NCBI RefSeq assembly: GCF_900089585.1
Contig: NZ_FLRH01000003.1
Location: 3,362,501 to 3,426,500, forward strand
Source: Micromonospora sediminicola
GTDB taxonomy: Bacteria; Actinomycetota; Actinomycetes; Mycobacteriales; Micromonosporaceae
DNA: 64,000 bases
Direction: 5' to 3'
In this document: piece by piece, positions 8,607 through 16,061 of the stretch
Position numbering within the stretch: position 1 is the stretch's first letter
Layout: every line of letters begins with the position of its first letter
The notes under the pieces: generated by a model
What the model was told of the DNA's origin: nothing
What the model saw: only the letters and a program-made list of their open reading frames with translations
The model's database searches: none
Program-made: the position numbers and the translations under genes

Positions 8607-9379
8607 CGTGGTTTCCCTCCGGTCGGGCTGACGCCGGCCGGCGTCAGGTCGGGCTCGGGCTCGGGCGGCGCGGCCGGGCGGCCCTGCCGCAGCCGCCGGT
8701 CCAGCCAGTTGACCGCGTGCGTCAGGGGCACGGTCAGGAACAGGTAGAACAGGCCGGCAAGCAGCAGCGCGGACTGGTTGCCGGTGTTCGCGGCGTAGTC
8801 CTGGCCGATCCGGAACAGCTCGCGCTGGCTGGCCAGCAGGCCGAGGAAGTAGACCAGGCTGGAGTCCTTGATCAACGCGATCAGCTGGTTGACCCAGGCG
8901 GGCAGCACCCGGCGGACACCCTGCGGGATGACCACCAGCCGCATCGACTCGGCCCAGGAGAAGCCGAGCGCCCGAGCGCCCTCCAACTGGGCCGCCTCCA
9001 CGCTCAGGATGCCGGCTCGGAAGATCTCGCCCAGGTAGGCGGCGGCGATCAGGGACAGCGCCAGCACGCCCAGCGGGTAGGGGTTCGGTCCCCACACCTC
9101 CATGCCCAGCGGCGCCAGGCCGACGCCGATGAGCAGGATGGTCGCCGCGGCCGGCAGGCCGCGGAACACGTCGGTGTAGACCCGGGCCGGCCACCGCAAC
9201 CACCGGGTACGCGAGATGCCCGCGACGGCCAGCAGCATGCCCAGCACCGAACCGAGCAGGGCGGCGGAGACCGCCAGGATCAGCGTGTTGGGCAGCCCGA
9301 CGGTCAGCATCTCGGGCAGCGCCTCGCGCATCGAGTCACCGTCGAAGAAGGTCTCCCAGAGGGTGCTCAGTGGATCCAT
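8603..9379 (-). CDS. Polar amino acid ABC transporter permease
   Basis: 258-aa HisM/TcyB-type permease. The N-terminal hydrophobic segment [21 protein letters not shown], the family stretch [20 protein letters not shown] and the EAA-like loop [20 protein letters not shown] (ATPase docking) are visible; about five helices. A Pro/Glu-rich C-terminal tail is probably disordered. GGAGGAACG precedes the ATG. Probably a homodimeric pore, since only one permease gene is present. Confidence 0.92.
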   Translation of the reverse strand: MDPLSTLWETFFDGDSMREALPEMLTVGLPNTLILAVSAALLGSVLGMLLAVAGISRTRWLRWPARVYTDVFRGLPAAATILLIGVGLAPLGMEVWGPNPYPLGVLALSLIAAAYLGEIFRAGILSVEAAQLEGARALGFSWAESMRLVVIPQGVRRVLPAWVNQLIALIKDSSLVYFLGLLASQRELFRIGQDYAANTGNQSALLLAGLFYLFLTVPLTHAVNWLDRRLRQGRPAAPPEPEPDLTPAGVSPTGGKPR

Positions 9380-9417
9380 CGTTCCTCCGTCCGCTCCGCT
9401 CGAATCCGGTCGTCCGC

Positions 9418-10275
9418 TCAGGAGGCGGCCGACGGCGACGGCACCGGGACCGAGCCGCTGCCGGGCGTGAAGTCGGCCGGGATCGGCCGGCCCGGGTAGT
9501 ACTGCGCCTGCAGGCGGCTCCAGGTGCCGTCGGCGATCACCTCGTCGAGCCCCTTGTCCAGCGCCTCGCGCAGCTTGTCGTTGCCCTTGGCCACGGCGTA
9601 CGCGGTCGGGGCCGGGCTGAGCTGCTTCGCCGCGACCGTGATCTTGCCGTTGCTGTCCGCGGCGGACTTGTCACCGATCTCGGCGGGCGCGATCCAGGCG
9701 TCGGCGGTGCCGGCCTTGAGCTGGTTGACCGCACCGTTGTAGTCGGGCACCCGCACCGGGTCCAGCTTCTCCCGGGTGGCGAAGTCGTCCTGCACGGTGC
9801 CCTGGACGACCACGACCCGCTTGCCGGCGAGCTGGTCGAACCCGGTGATCGGGGAGCCGGCCGGCACGTCCAGGCCGAAGTAGCCGAAGTCGTAGCCGTT
9901 GCCGAAGTCGACGGTCTTCTTCCGCGCCTCGGTGACGGTGATCGAGGAGCTGCCGACGTCGAACTTGCGGTTGTTGACCTGGGACAGCAGGGCGGAGAAG
10001 TCGGTGCCGACGAACTCGACCTTCAGGCCGACCTTGCCGGCGACGGCGGTGAGCAGGTCGTTGTCGAAGCCGGTGAACTTCCCGTCCTTCAGGTAGACGT
10101 TCGGCGGCGCGTCGGTGAGCGTGCCGGCCCGGATCACCCCGGGCTGGAGCAGGCCGTACGGGTTGGCGGCCCCGTCGGTGGAGTCGTTCCCGCCGCACGC
10201 GGTCAGCGCGGTCGCGGCGAGCACGGCGGCGGCGCCGACGACGGCGGCGCGGGTCAGGACGGTACGGATACGCAC
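9418..10275 (-). CDS. Amino acid-binding lipoprotein (family 3 solute-binding protein)
   Basis: 285-aa periplasmic-binding-protein-type lipoprotein. It starts at a GTG with GGAGAG upstream, has a short Arg-rich leader, a hydrophobic core and the lipobox LTACGG; a longer frame to 10410 has no signal-peptide logic. Family 3 features include PNVYLKDGKFTGFDNDLL and the hinge region DVGSSSITVTEARKKTVDFG. Binds the ligand outside the membrane for the adjacent permease. Family 3 proteins bind polar amino acids or cystine; the riboswitch upstream favours Met/Cys. Confidence 0.92.
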   Translation of the reverse strand: MRIRTVLTRAAVVGAAAVLAATALTACGGNDSTDGAANPYGLLQPGVIRAGTLTDAPPNVYLKDGKFTGFDNDLLTAVAGKVGLKVEFVGTDFSALLSQVNNRKFDVGSSSITVTEARKKTVDFGNGYDFGYFGLDVPAGSPITGFDQLAGKRVVVVQGTVQDDFATREKLDPVRVPDYNGAVNQLKAGTADAWIAPAEIGDKSAADSNGKITVAAKQLSPAPTAYAVAKGNDKLREALDKGLDEVIADGTWSRLQAQYYPGRPIPADFTPGSGSVPVPSPSAAS

Positions 10276-10379
10276 GATGTCTCTCCAGAGTGGACGGACA
10301 CGCGGGGGCGTGCCGGTGCCGGCGCCGCCGGGCACGGCGGGGCCGGGAAGGGTGGATCGGGGAAGGGGGAAGCGCTCGC

Positions 10380-10505
10380 TCAGCGCGCGTCGCGACAGGC
10401 GTCGCTGCACACCCGCATCAGGTCGACGTGGCGACGCTTGACCAGCGCGACGCCGGCCGGGTGCGCGGCGGTGTCGCCGGTGCGGGTGGAGGGTGGTGCG
10501 AACAT
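10380..10505 (-). CDS. Putative Cys-containing leader peptide (41 aa)
   Basis: A 41-codon ORF between the SAM-IV riboswitch and the amino acid transporter. It begins MFAPPSTRTGD and ends in VKRRHVDLMRVCSDACRDAR before TGA. The RRHVDL-x-RV-x-S-x-x-CR ending is the conserved core of a short peptide family found upstream of sulfur assimilation and uptake genes in many actinomycetes, annotated simply as putative leader peptide. Two Cys codons close to the stop (TGC, TGT) suggest ribosome stalling by cysteine limitation, an attenuation-like device. A GGGAG site precedes the ATG. Family resemblance is strong; the stalling mechanism here is inference. Confidence 0.88.
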   Translation of the reverse strand: MFAPPSTRTGDTAAHPAGVALVKRRHVDLMRVCSDACRDAR

Positions 10506-10530
10506 CGGTCTCCCTGGTCGGTCGGGCTGA

Positions 10531-10652
10531 CCTGGGTGCCAGGCCACGCTTGCGCCGACGGCTGCCGGCGCCTGGTCCTCACCCGGAGCACCCCACCGTG
10601 GAGGAGGGTTGCCGGCCAGCGAGCCGGGGCTTGACGCTGGCGCTCATGACCT
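10531..10652 (-). promoter_or_regulatory. SAM-IV riboswitch
   Basis: Read on the minus strand, the element starts GGTCATGAGCGCCAGCG, contains CAAGCCCCGGCTCGCTGG, CCGGCAACCCTCC, CGGTGGGGTGC and CCGGGTGAGGACC, then the GGCGCCGGCAGCCGTCGGCG hairpin and CAAGCG downstream. These blocks and their order match, as I remember it, the actinobacterial SAM-IV class (Rfam RF00634), including the mycobacterial RNA whose structure was solved. It lies 25 bp upstream of the leader peptide and about 255 bp before the amino acid-binding protein. S-adenosylmethionine binding should lower expression of the importer when methionine is plentiful. Confidence 0.93.
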
Positions 10653-10746
10653 GCCCGGAAGGCTAGCAGCAGGTCCGTGCCGGCCGTCCAGCCGTTATGA
10701 CCACCCTCACGCACCGCGCCTCACCCGACCGGACCTGAGGGACTTG

Positions 10747-10766
10747 CTATGCAACAAAGTGCATAG
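10747..10766. promoter_or_regulatory. PadR operator candidate
   Basis: CTATGC-AACAAAGT-GCATAG is a perfect 6-bp inverted repeat, overlapping or just ahead of the start codons of the PadR gene. Spacing and ATGC/GCAT half-sites resemble known PadR-family sites, so autoregulation of the PadR/acyl-CoA dehydrogenase operon is likely. The riboswitch transcript must also start nearby on the other strand. Confidence 0.6.
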
Positions 10767-10779
10767 CATGATGGCCGGC

Positions 10780-11352
10780 ATGTCGCTGGAGCACGCCATC
10801 CTCGTCTCGCTGCTGGAGCGGCCGGCCTCCGGCTACGAGCTGGCCCGGCGCTTCGACCGCTCGATCGGCCGCTTCTGGACCGCCACCCACCAGCAGATCT
10901 ACCGCGTGCTCAAGCAGATGGCCGAGGACGACCGGATCACCGGCGAGGAGGTCGGTCAGGAGGGCCTGCCGGACAAGAAGGTCTGGTCGGTCACCCCGAC
11001 CGGCCGGGCCGCGCTGCTCGGCTGGTTGCACGCCCCGGTGCGACCGGAGGCGGTCCGGCACGAGCTGGCCGTCAAGATCCGCGGCGCCGCGTTCGACGAC
11101 GCCGCCGGGCGCGCCACCCTGGTCGCCGAGGTCGAGCGCTACCGCGCCGACCACGCGACCGTCCTCGCCGGCTATGTGGCCGGCGAACGCCGCGACTTCC
11201 CGGGCGCCGTCGCACCCGACGCCCGGGCGGCGCTGCAGCACGTCGTGCTGCGCGGCGGCATCGCGTACGAGCGGATGGTGCTGGCCTGGCTGGACGACGT
11301 CCTGGCCACCCTCCGCGCCCTCGACCCCGACCCGGAAAGGCCACCCGCGTGA
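10780..11352 (+). CDS. PadR family transcriptional regulator
   Basis: About 190-aa PadR regulator: N-terminal winged helix beginning MSLEHAILVSLLERPASGYELARRFDRS (first residues typical of the family), wing near DKKVWSVTPTGRAALLGWL, then a C-terminal helical dimerisation arm (vigilance domain). I prefer ATG 10780; ATGs at 10768 and 10771 would add three or four residues and fit a leaderless transcript. Stop overlaps the next GTG by 4 bp, so it is coupled to the acyl-CoA dehydrogenase-like gene, its probable target. An inverted repeat at its start suggests autorepression. Confidence 0.9.
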   Translation: MSLEHAILVSLLERPASGYELARRFDRSIGRFWTATHQQIYRVLKQMAEDDRITGEEVGQEGLPDKKVWSVTPTGRAALLGWLHAPVRPEAVRHELAVKIRGAAFDDAAGRATLVAEVERYRADHATVLAGYVAGERRDFPGAVAPDARAALQHVVLRGGIAYERMVLAWLDDVLATLRALDPDPERPPA

Positions 11353-13070
11353 GCGACCCGCTGCTGTTCCACCCGCACCACTACGACCCCGCCGACCTCG
11401 ACGAGACCTCGCGCCGGCTGCTGCGCGCCACCGTCGACTGGTTCGAGACCCGGGGCAAGCGCGCCCTGGTCGACAGCTACAACACGCACGAGTGGTACGC
11501 CGACTTCCTCGCCTTCGCCGCCCGGGAAGGTCTCTTCGCCACCTTCCTCACCCCGTCCGCCGACGGCGGCGACGACAAGGACAAGCGCTGGGACACCGCC
11601 CGCAACGCGGCACTCAGCGAGATCCTCGGCTTCTACGGCCTCGGCTACTGGTACACCTGGCAGGTCACCGTGCTCGGCCTCGGGCCGGTGTGGCAGAGCG
11701 GCAACGCCGCCGCCCGGGCCCACGCCGCCGACCTGCTCGACCAGGGCCACGTGATGGCCTTCGCGCTCTCCGAGCGCTCACACGGCGCCGACATCTACGC
11801 CACCGACATGCTGCTCACCCCCGACGGCGAGGGCGGTTTCCGGGCCACCGGCGGCAAGTACTACATCGGCAACGGCAACGTCGCCGGCCTGGTCTCGGTC
11901 TTCGGCCGGCGCGCCGACGTCGAGGGCCCGGAGGGGTACGTGTTCTTCGCCGCCGACAGCCGGCACCCGGCGTACCGGCTGGTCCGCAACGTGGTCAACG
12001 CCCAGATGTACGTCTCCGAGTTCCGGCTGGAGGACTACCCGGTGCGGGAGCGGGACGTGCTGCACACCGGCCCGGCCGCGTTCGACGCCGCGCTGAACAC
12101 GGTGAACATCGGCAAGTTCAACCTCTGCACCGCGTCCATCGGCATCTGCGAGCACGCCATGTACGAGGCGGTCACCCACGCCCACGGCCGCGTGCTCTAC
12201 GGCCGGCGGGTCACCGACTTCCCGCACGTGCGCCGCGAGCTGACCGACGCGTACGCCCGCCTGGTGGCGATGAAGCTGTTCAGCGACCGGGCGGTGGACT
12301 ACTTCCGCTCGGCCGGCCCGGACGACCGTCGCTACCTGCTGTTCAACCCGATGACCAAGATGAAGGTCACCACCGAGGGCGAGAAGGTGATCGACCTGCT
12401 CTGGGACGTGATCGCCGCGAAGGGCTTCGAGGCCGACACCTACTTCGACAAGGCCGCCAAGGACATCCGCGGCCTGCCGAAGCTGGAGGGCACGGTGCAC
12501 GTCAACCTGGCCCTGATCCTCAAGTTCATGCCGAACTACCTGTTCCGGCCGCAGCCGCACCCGGCGGTGCCGACCCGGCGGGACGCGGCCGACGACGAGT
12601 TCCTGTTCCGCCAGGGCCCGGCCCGGGGGCTCGGCGCGATCCGCTTCCACGACTGGCGGGCCGCGTACGACGCGCACGCCCACCTGCCCAACGTGGCCCG
12701 CTTCCGGGAGCAGGCCGACGGGCTGGTCGCGTTGCTCGCCGCCCACGCGCCGGACGAGACGCAGCAGCGTGACCTGGACTTCCTGCTCACCATCGGCCAG
12801 CTCTTCGCGCTCGTCGTCTACGGCCAGCTGATCCTGGAGCAGGCCGAGCTGACCGGCCTCGACGCGGCCCTGCGCGACGAGATCTTCGACCTGCTGGTCC
12901 GGGACTTCTCCGGGTACGCCACCGAGCTGCACGGCAAGGCGGCCACCACCGACGAGCAGGCCGCCTGGGCGCTCGCCCACGTCCGCCGGCCGGTGGTCGA
13001 CGCCGACCGCACGGCCCGGGTGTGGCAGCGGGTGGTCGACCTGGCCGGCGCGTACGAGATGCGACAGTGA
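11349..13070 (+). CDS. Acyl-CoA dehydrogenase family protein
   Basis: 573-aa flavoprotein of the acyl-CoA dehydrogenase superfamily, longer than the usual 380-400 aa because of a C-terminal all-helical extension. The FAD-binding middle region is recognisable in MAFALSERSHGADIYATDMLL and GFRATGGKYYIGNGNVAGLVSVF, followed by the helical domain containing LYGRRVTDFPHVRRELTDAYARL. It probably oxidises or otherwise acts on an acyl-CoA or related thioester; the catalytic base is not obvious. GTG start overlaps the PadR stop, and PadR/acyl-CoA dehydrogenase pairs recur in actinomycetes. Confidence 0.85.
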   Translation: MSDPLLFHPHHYDPADLDETSRRLLRATVDWFETRGKRALVDSYNTHEWYADFLAFAAREGLFATFLTPSADGGDDKDKRWDTARNAALSEILGFYGLGYWYTWQVTVLGLGPVWQSGNAAARAHAADLLDQGHVMAFALSERSHGADIYATDMLLTPDGEGGFRATGGKYYIGNGNVAGLVSVFGRRADVEGPEGYVFFAADSRHPAYRLVRNVVNAQMYVSEFRLEDYPVRERDVLHTGPAAFDAALNTVNIGKFNLCTASIGICEHAMYEAVTHAHGRVLYGRRVTDFPHVRRELTDAYARLVAMKLFSDRAVDYFRSAGPDDRRYLLFNPMTKMKVTTEGEKVIDLLWDVIAAKGFEADTYFDKAAKDIRGLPKLEGTVHVNLALILKFMPNYLFRPQPHPAVPTRRDAADDEFLFRQGPARGLGAIRFHDWRAAYDAHAHLPNVARFREQADGLVALLAAHAPDETQQRDLDFLLTIGQLFALVVYGQLILEQAELTGLDAALRDEIFDLLVRDFSGYATELHGKAATTDEQAAWALAHVRRPVVDADRTARVWQRVVDLAGAYEMRQ

Positions 13071-13120
13071 CCGGCGGAATCCGGGCGCGCGCCGGCCGGT
13101 CCGGCCGGTAGGTTGCACGG

Positions 13121-13663
13121 ATGTTCGCGCTCGCCCTGACCGACGACGCCGAGCTGCGCCCGTTGCAGCCCTGGCACGCCGACGAGTTCCTCGCCAACCT
13201 CGACCGCTGCCGCGAGCACATCGCGCCCTGGGTCGGCGCGTCCTTCGTCGCCACCGACGCCGCGTCGGCCCGCACGGTCCTCCAGGCGTACGCCGACCGC
13301 TGGGCCCGCGACGACGGCGGCATCTGGGGCATCTGGCAGCGCGGCACCCTCGTCGGGGGAGTGCTGCTGGTGTCGCTGAGCACCGTGCGCGGGGTGTGCG
13401 AGGCCGGCTGCTGGCTGGAGCCGGCCGCCGAGGGGCAGGGTCTGGTCACCCGGGCCGCCCGGGTCGTCATCGACTGGGCGGTCCGGGAGCGCGGCATCCA
13501 CCGGGTCGAGTGGGTGACCCGGGCCGGCAACGAGCGCAGCATCGCCGTGGCCCGCCGGCTCGGCATGCGCCGCGACGGGGTGCTCCGGGGCGCCGCGCCG
13601 GTGCCGGAGGGGCGGGCCGACATGGAGGTCTGGTCGGTGCTGGCACCGGAGTGGACGGCCTGA
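13121..13663 (+). CDS. GNAT N-acetyltransferase, RimJ/RimL type
   Basis: 180-aa acetyltransferase with the RimJ/RimL arrangement: ELRPLQPWHADEFLANLDRCREHI at the start, GIWQRGTLVGGVLL in the central sheet, and the acetyl-CoA loop region EAGCWLEPAAEGQGLVTRA. The RVEWVTRAGNERSIAVARRL strand-helix and the LGMRRDGVLRGAAPV ending are typical. Probably acetylates a protein N-terminus or small amine; substrate unknown. It stands alone, 50 bp after the acyl-CoA dehydrogenase-like gene. Confidence 0.9.
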   Translation: MFALALTDDAELRPLQPWHADEFLANLDRCREHIAPWVGASFVATDAASARTVLQAYADRWARDDGGIWGIWQRGTLVGGVLLVSLSTVRGVCEAGCWLEPAAEGQGLVTRAARVVIDWAVRERGIHRVEWVTRAGNERSIAVARRLGMRRDGVLRGAAPVPEGRADMEVWSVLAPEWTA

Positions 13664-13701
13664 CGCGAGTTCTTGTCGTACCCGGACGTCAACATGTGTC
13701 C

Positions 13702-14112
13702 ATGGCTGTCCCCGCACTGGCCGACCGGTCTCCCCAGCCGCGCGCCCTGCCGCTGCGCGAGGTCCGCACCCGGCTCACCCAACTCGTCTCGCTCGCCGAG
13801 CTGACCGACACCGTCACCGTGGTCACCCGCGACGGCGACCCGCGTCCGATCGCCGCGATCGTGCCCGCGCCGGCGGCCCGCACCGCGGCGCAGGCCCGCG
13901 CCGACGCCGACCGGGTCACCGCCGTCAGCGCCGGATGGGCCCGCCGCCTGGAGGAGCTGCACCGGCAGTCCGGCCGGCGGCACGCCGCCGAGCTGCGCGC
14001 GCTGACCGACGCGCTCGCCGAGGCCTGGGCCGAGCTGGAGCGGCGGGCGCCGGCCGGCGATCCGGCGCTGGCCCGGCTCCGCGCCGCCCACGCCGACCTC
14101 CTGCGCCCCTGA
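13702..14112 (+). CDS. Phd/YefM-like antitoxin-fold protein without adjacent toxin
   Basis: 136-aa protein. Residues about 17-55 (LPLREVRTRLTQLVSLAELTDTVTVVTRDGDPRPIAAIVP) fit the Phd/YefM N-terminal fold, in which a helix-strand unit dimerises and binds DNA. The remaining Ala/Glu/Arg-rich part (about 60-136) is predicted helical. No toxin ORF (Doc, RelE, PIN) lies on either side, so it may be an orphan antitoxin or a DNA-binding regulator that has lost or never had a toxin. ATG 13702 chosen; GTG 13696 is possible. A strong hairpin follows. Confidence 0.65.
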   Translation: MAVPALADRSPQPRALPLREVRTRLTQLVSLAELTDTVTVVTRDGDPRPIAAIVPAPAARTAAQARADADRVTAVSAGWARRLEELHRQSGRRHAAELRALTDALAEAWAELERRAPAGDPALARLRAAHADLLRP

Positions 14113-14118
14113 CCCGGC

Positions 14119-14161
14119 GTCGTCGTGCCGCGCACACCCCCGTGGCGCGCGGCACGACGAC
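14119..14161. terminator. Rho-independent-type hairpin, probably bidirectional
   Basis: A perfect 15-bp stem (GTCGTCGTGCCGCGC against its complement at 14147-14161) with a 13-nt loop, between the convergent Phd-like and haloperoxidase genes. There is no T tract, as is usual in this GC range. Confidence 0.75.
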
Positions 14162-14215
14162 CGTCCGAGCGGCGGCCCGCGCGAGCGGCGACGCCCGGGT
14201 TCGGGTCGCTCCGGC

Positions 14216-15640
14216 TCAGGACTCGACCGGCCCGGCGGCGGCGTCGGCGCGCAGCCCGTGCGCGGCGATGTCGTCGGCGACCTCCAGGCCGAGGCGCACC
14301 CCGCCGACGTTGCGGCCGAGGTCGACCCGCCCGTCGTCGTCCAGCGCGAACGCGTCGAACGACCAGTGCACACCCAGGTAGACCCGGCTCAGGCCGTTCT
14401 CCTCGATCATCTGCCACAGGCCGTCGGGGAACCGGCGCGCCCAGCGCGGCCGGACCGTGCCGGTGTTGTCCACGCTGACCCCGTTCAGCTCGTCGGAGAC
14501 GAACTCCAGCCCGTCGGCCAGGTCGTCCGGGCCGTGGTCGCCCTGGCCGTAGAAGCGCCGGACCGACTGCAACGCGGCGGCCCCGAAGCTGGCGTGACCG
14601 GAGGGGTACGCCGGGAAGTTCGGCGTCCGGTTCTTCTGCCCGACGCTGTTGGTGTGCGGCGCGCCGAGCGGCAGCCAGCCGATGTCGGCGGCCCCGTCGA
14701 GCGCCGCGTCGCCGGCGCCGGTCGGGCCCAGCGCGCCGTCGTGCTCCCGGATGCCGACCACCGGGCGCCACAGGTCGTGGCGATACTTCTCCGTCCAGCA
14801 GAGGATGCCGGCGTCGGCCATGGCCACGTTGACCAGCGCGAAGAGCCTCGCGTTGGCGGTCACGTCGTTGCCCCGCGCCCGGGCCACGGCCCGGACGATC
14901 TGGTTGTAGAGCCGGGGCGGGGTGCCGATCCCGCGCGCGCCGTCGTACGCCCAGAACAGCCCGACGGCGGTCTCGGCGGCCGTGCGCCGCGGCAGCCGCT
15001 CCGGCAGCGTGCCGGCCAGGTGCGGGGCGATGCCCTTGCCGCGCACCTGGCGCAGCGCCCGCTCGTACGCCCGGTCGCCCGGCCGCGGCGGCTCGTCGAG
15101 CTCGTGGCGGGTGGTGACCGCGAAGCAGCGTGACCGGGCGCCGTAGAAGGGGGCGTGGAAGCCCTGGCCCGGGTTGTCCGGGTCGACGCGGTGGCGCTGC
15201 CGGGCGAGCGACGGCACGTACCCGTCGTCGTCGAGGCCGGGGTCGGCGGCGCGCCGGCGCAGCACCTCCTCGGCGACCCGCCGGCCGTAGTCGTGCCCGG
15301 CCGCGTCGTGCTTGCCGGCGACCAGCCCGGCGGCGAGGTGACGTGCCTCCAGGAACCCCCGCTGCGCCGGGTGGAGGGCGGCCAGCGCGGTCCGGGCCGC
15401 GGCGGCGACGGCGGCGTCCGGGTCGGCCCCGGCCGGCGGCTGCGGCAGCCGGTCACCCAACCACGGCTCGTACGCGCCGGTGAGCCCGACGAGCGCGTCG
15501 TGCATGGCCAGGTGCGCCACGGCCAGCGCGCGGGCGCTGCCCACCGGGCCCTGGGACCGCGCCTCGCCGGCGTCACCCGTGGTGTGGGTGACCCGGTTCG
15601 CCTCCAGGGCGACCTCGTTCCAGTACAGGATCTGATCCAC
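14216..15640 (-). CDS. Vanadium-dependent haloperoxidase family protein (PAP2 superfamily)
   Basis: 474-aa protein with all vanadate-pocket residues of the family: K285 and R292 in KYRHDLWRP, the serine-glycine-histidine of AYPSGHASFG (about 346-352), and R419 plus the axial-ligand-type H425 in SRVYLGVHWSFDAF. It has no signal peptide or membrane helix, unlike most PAP2 phosphatases, which favours a soluble haloperoxidase or related acid phosphatase. GTG 15640 was chosen because GGGGGA precedes it; the frame is open to 16018. Halogenating versus phosphatase activity cannot be settled from these residues alone. It is monocistronic with no biosynthetic neighbours. Confidence 0.85.
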   Translation of the reverse strand: MDQILYWNEVALEANRVTHTTGDAGEARSQGPVGSARALAVAHLAMHDALVGLTGAYEPWLGDRLPQPPAGADPDAAVAAAARTALAALHPAQRGFLEARHLAAGLVAGKHDAAGHDYGRRVAEEVLRRRAADPGLDDDGYVPSLARQRHRVDPDNPGQGFHAPFYGARSRCFAVTTRHELDEPPRPGDRAYERALRQVRGKGIAPHLAGTLPERLPRRTAAETAVGLFWAYDGARGIGTPPRLYNQIVRAVARARGNDVTANARLFALVNVAMADAGILCWTEKYRHDLWRPVVGIREHDGALGPTGAGDAALDGAADIGWLPLGAPHTNSVGQKNRTPNFPAYPSGHASFGAAALQSVRRFYGQGDHGPDDLADGLEFVSDELNGVSVDNTGTVRPRWARRFPDGLWQMIEENGLSRVYLGVHWSFDAFALDDDGRVDLGRNVGGVRLGLEVADDIAAHGLRADAAAGPVES

Positions 15641-16018
15641 GACTTCCCCCGATGTGATCCGTTGGTGAATGGCGGCGGGGAAATGCCGTCTCCACAACGG
15701 ATCGCAATTCGGGAAATGGGCGCGATCAGCGCCTGGATGCCGTCCGGATCGGCCGTCGGATCCGCCGGCGCGCGCCATCATCGGGCGCACGACGTGCGGA
15801 AACCATTCCCCGTTGGGTCCCCGTGGTCGACGGCGGCCACCGGAGGGGTGGCCCGCCGCGCCGACGTCGGAATGCGAATCGATGTCGGCTCGTCCATGGT
15901 TGCGGCGCCCCGCCGGGCGGGTCAAGGCGGGCGCGGCGGAATTGTGTCCACTGTCGGGGAATGGGCACCCGACGATGTCCTTGCAACCATGACGGGGTCG
16001 TGCGTACCCGCAGGTCAC
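15641..16018. other. Intergenic region upstream of haloperoxidase
   Basis: About 380 bp between the start of the haloperoxidase gene and the pgi terminator. Composition is slightly less GC-rich than coding DNA and no ORF in it shows protein-like character. It presumably contains the haloperoxidase promoter on the minus strand; I could not identify clear -35/-10 elements. Confidence 0.5.
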
Positions 16019-16054
16019 GACGGCGCCCGGGCGGAAGACCGCCCGGGCGCCGTC
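16019..16054 (-). terminator. Terminator hairpin of pgi
   Basis: Perfect 16-bp GC stem (16019-16034 with 16039-16054) closed by a 4-nt AAGA loop, 8 bp after the pgi stop on the minus strand. No T run. Confidence 0.85.
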
Positions 16055-16061
16055 GGTCGGG

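Noticed and set aside
10418..10714. 98-aa minus-strand frame overlapping the riboswitch
   Set aside because: It runs across the SAM-IV aptamer and overlaps the better supported 41-aa leader peptide in a different frame.
11778..13118. 446-aa minus-strand frame opposite the acyl-CoA dehydrogenase gene
   Set aside because: Low-complexity Val/Gly/Arg/His shadow; no motif.
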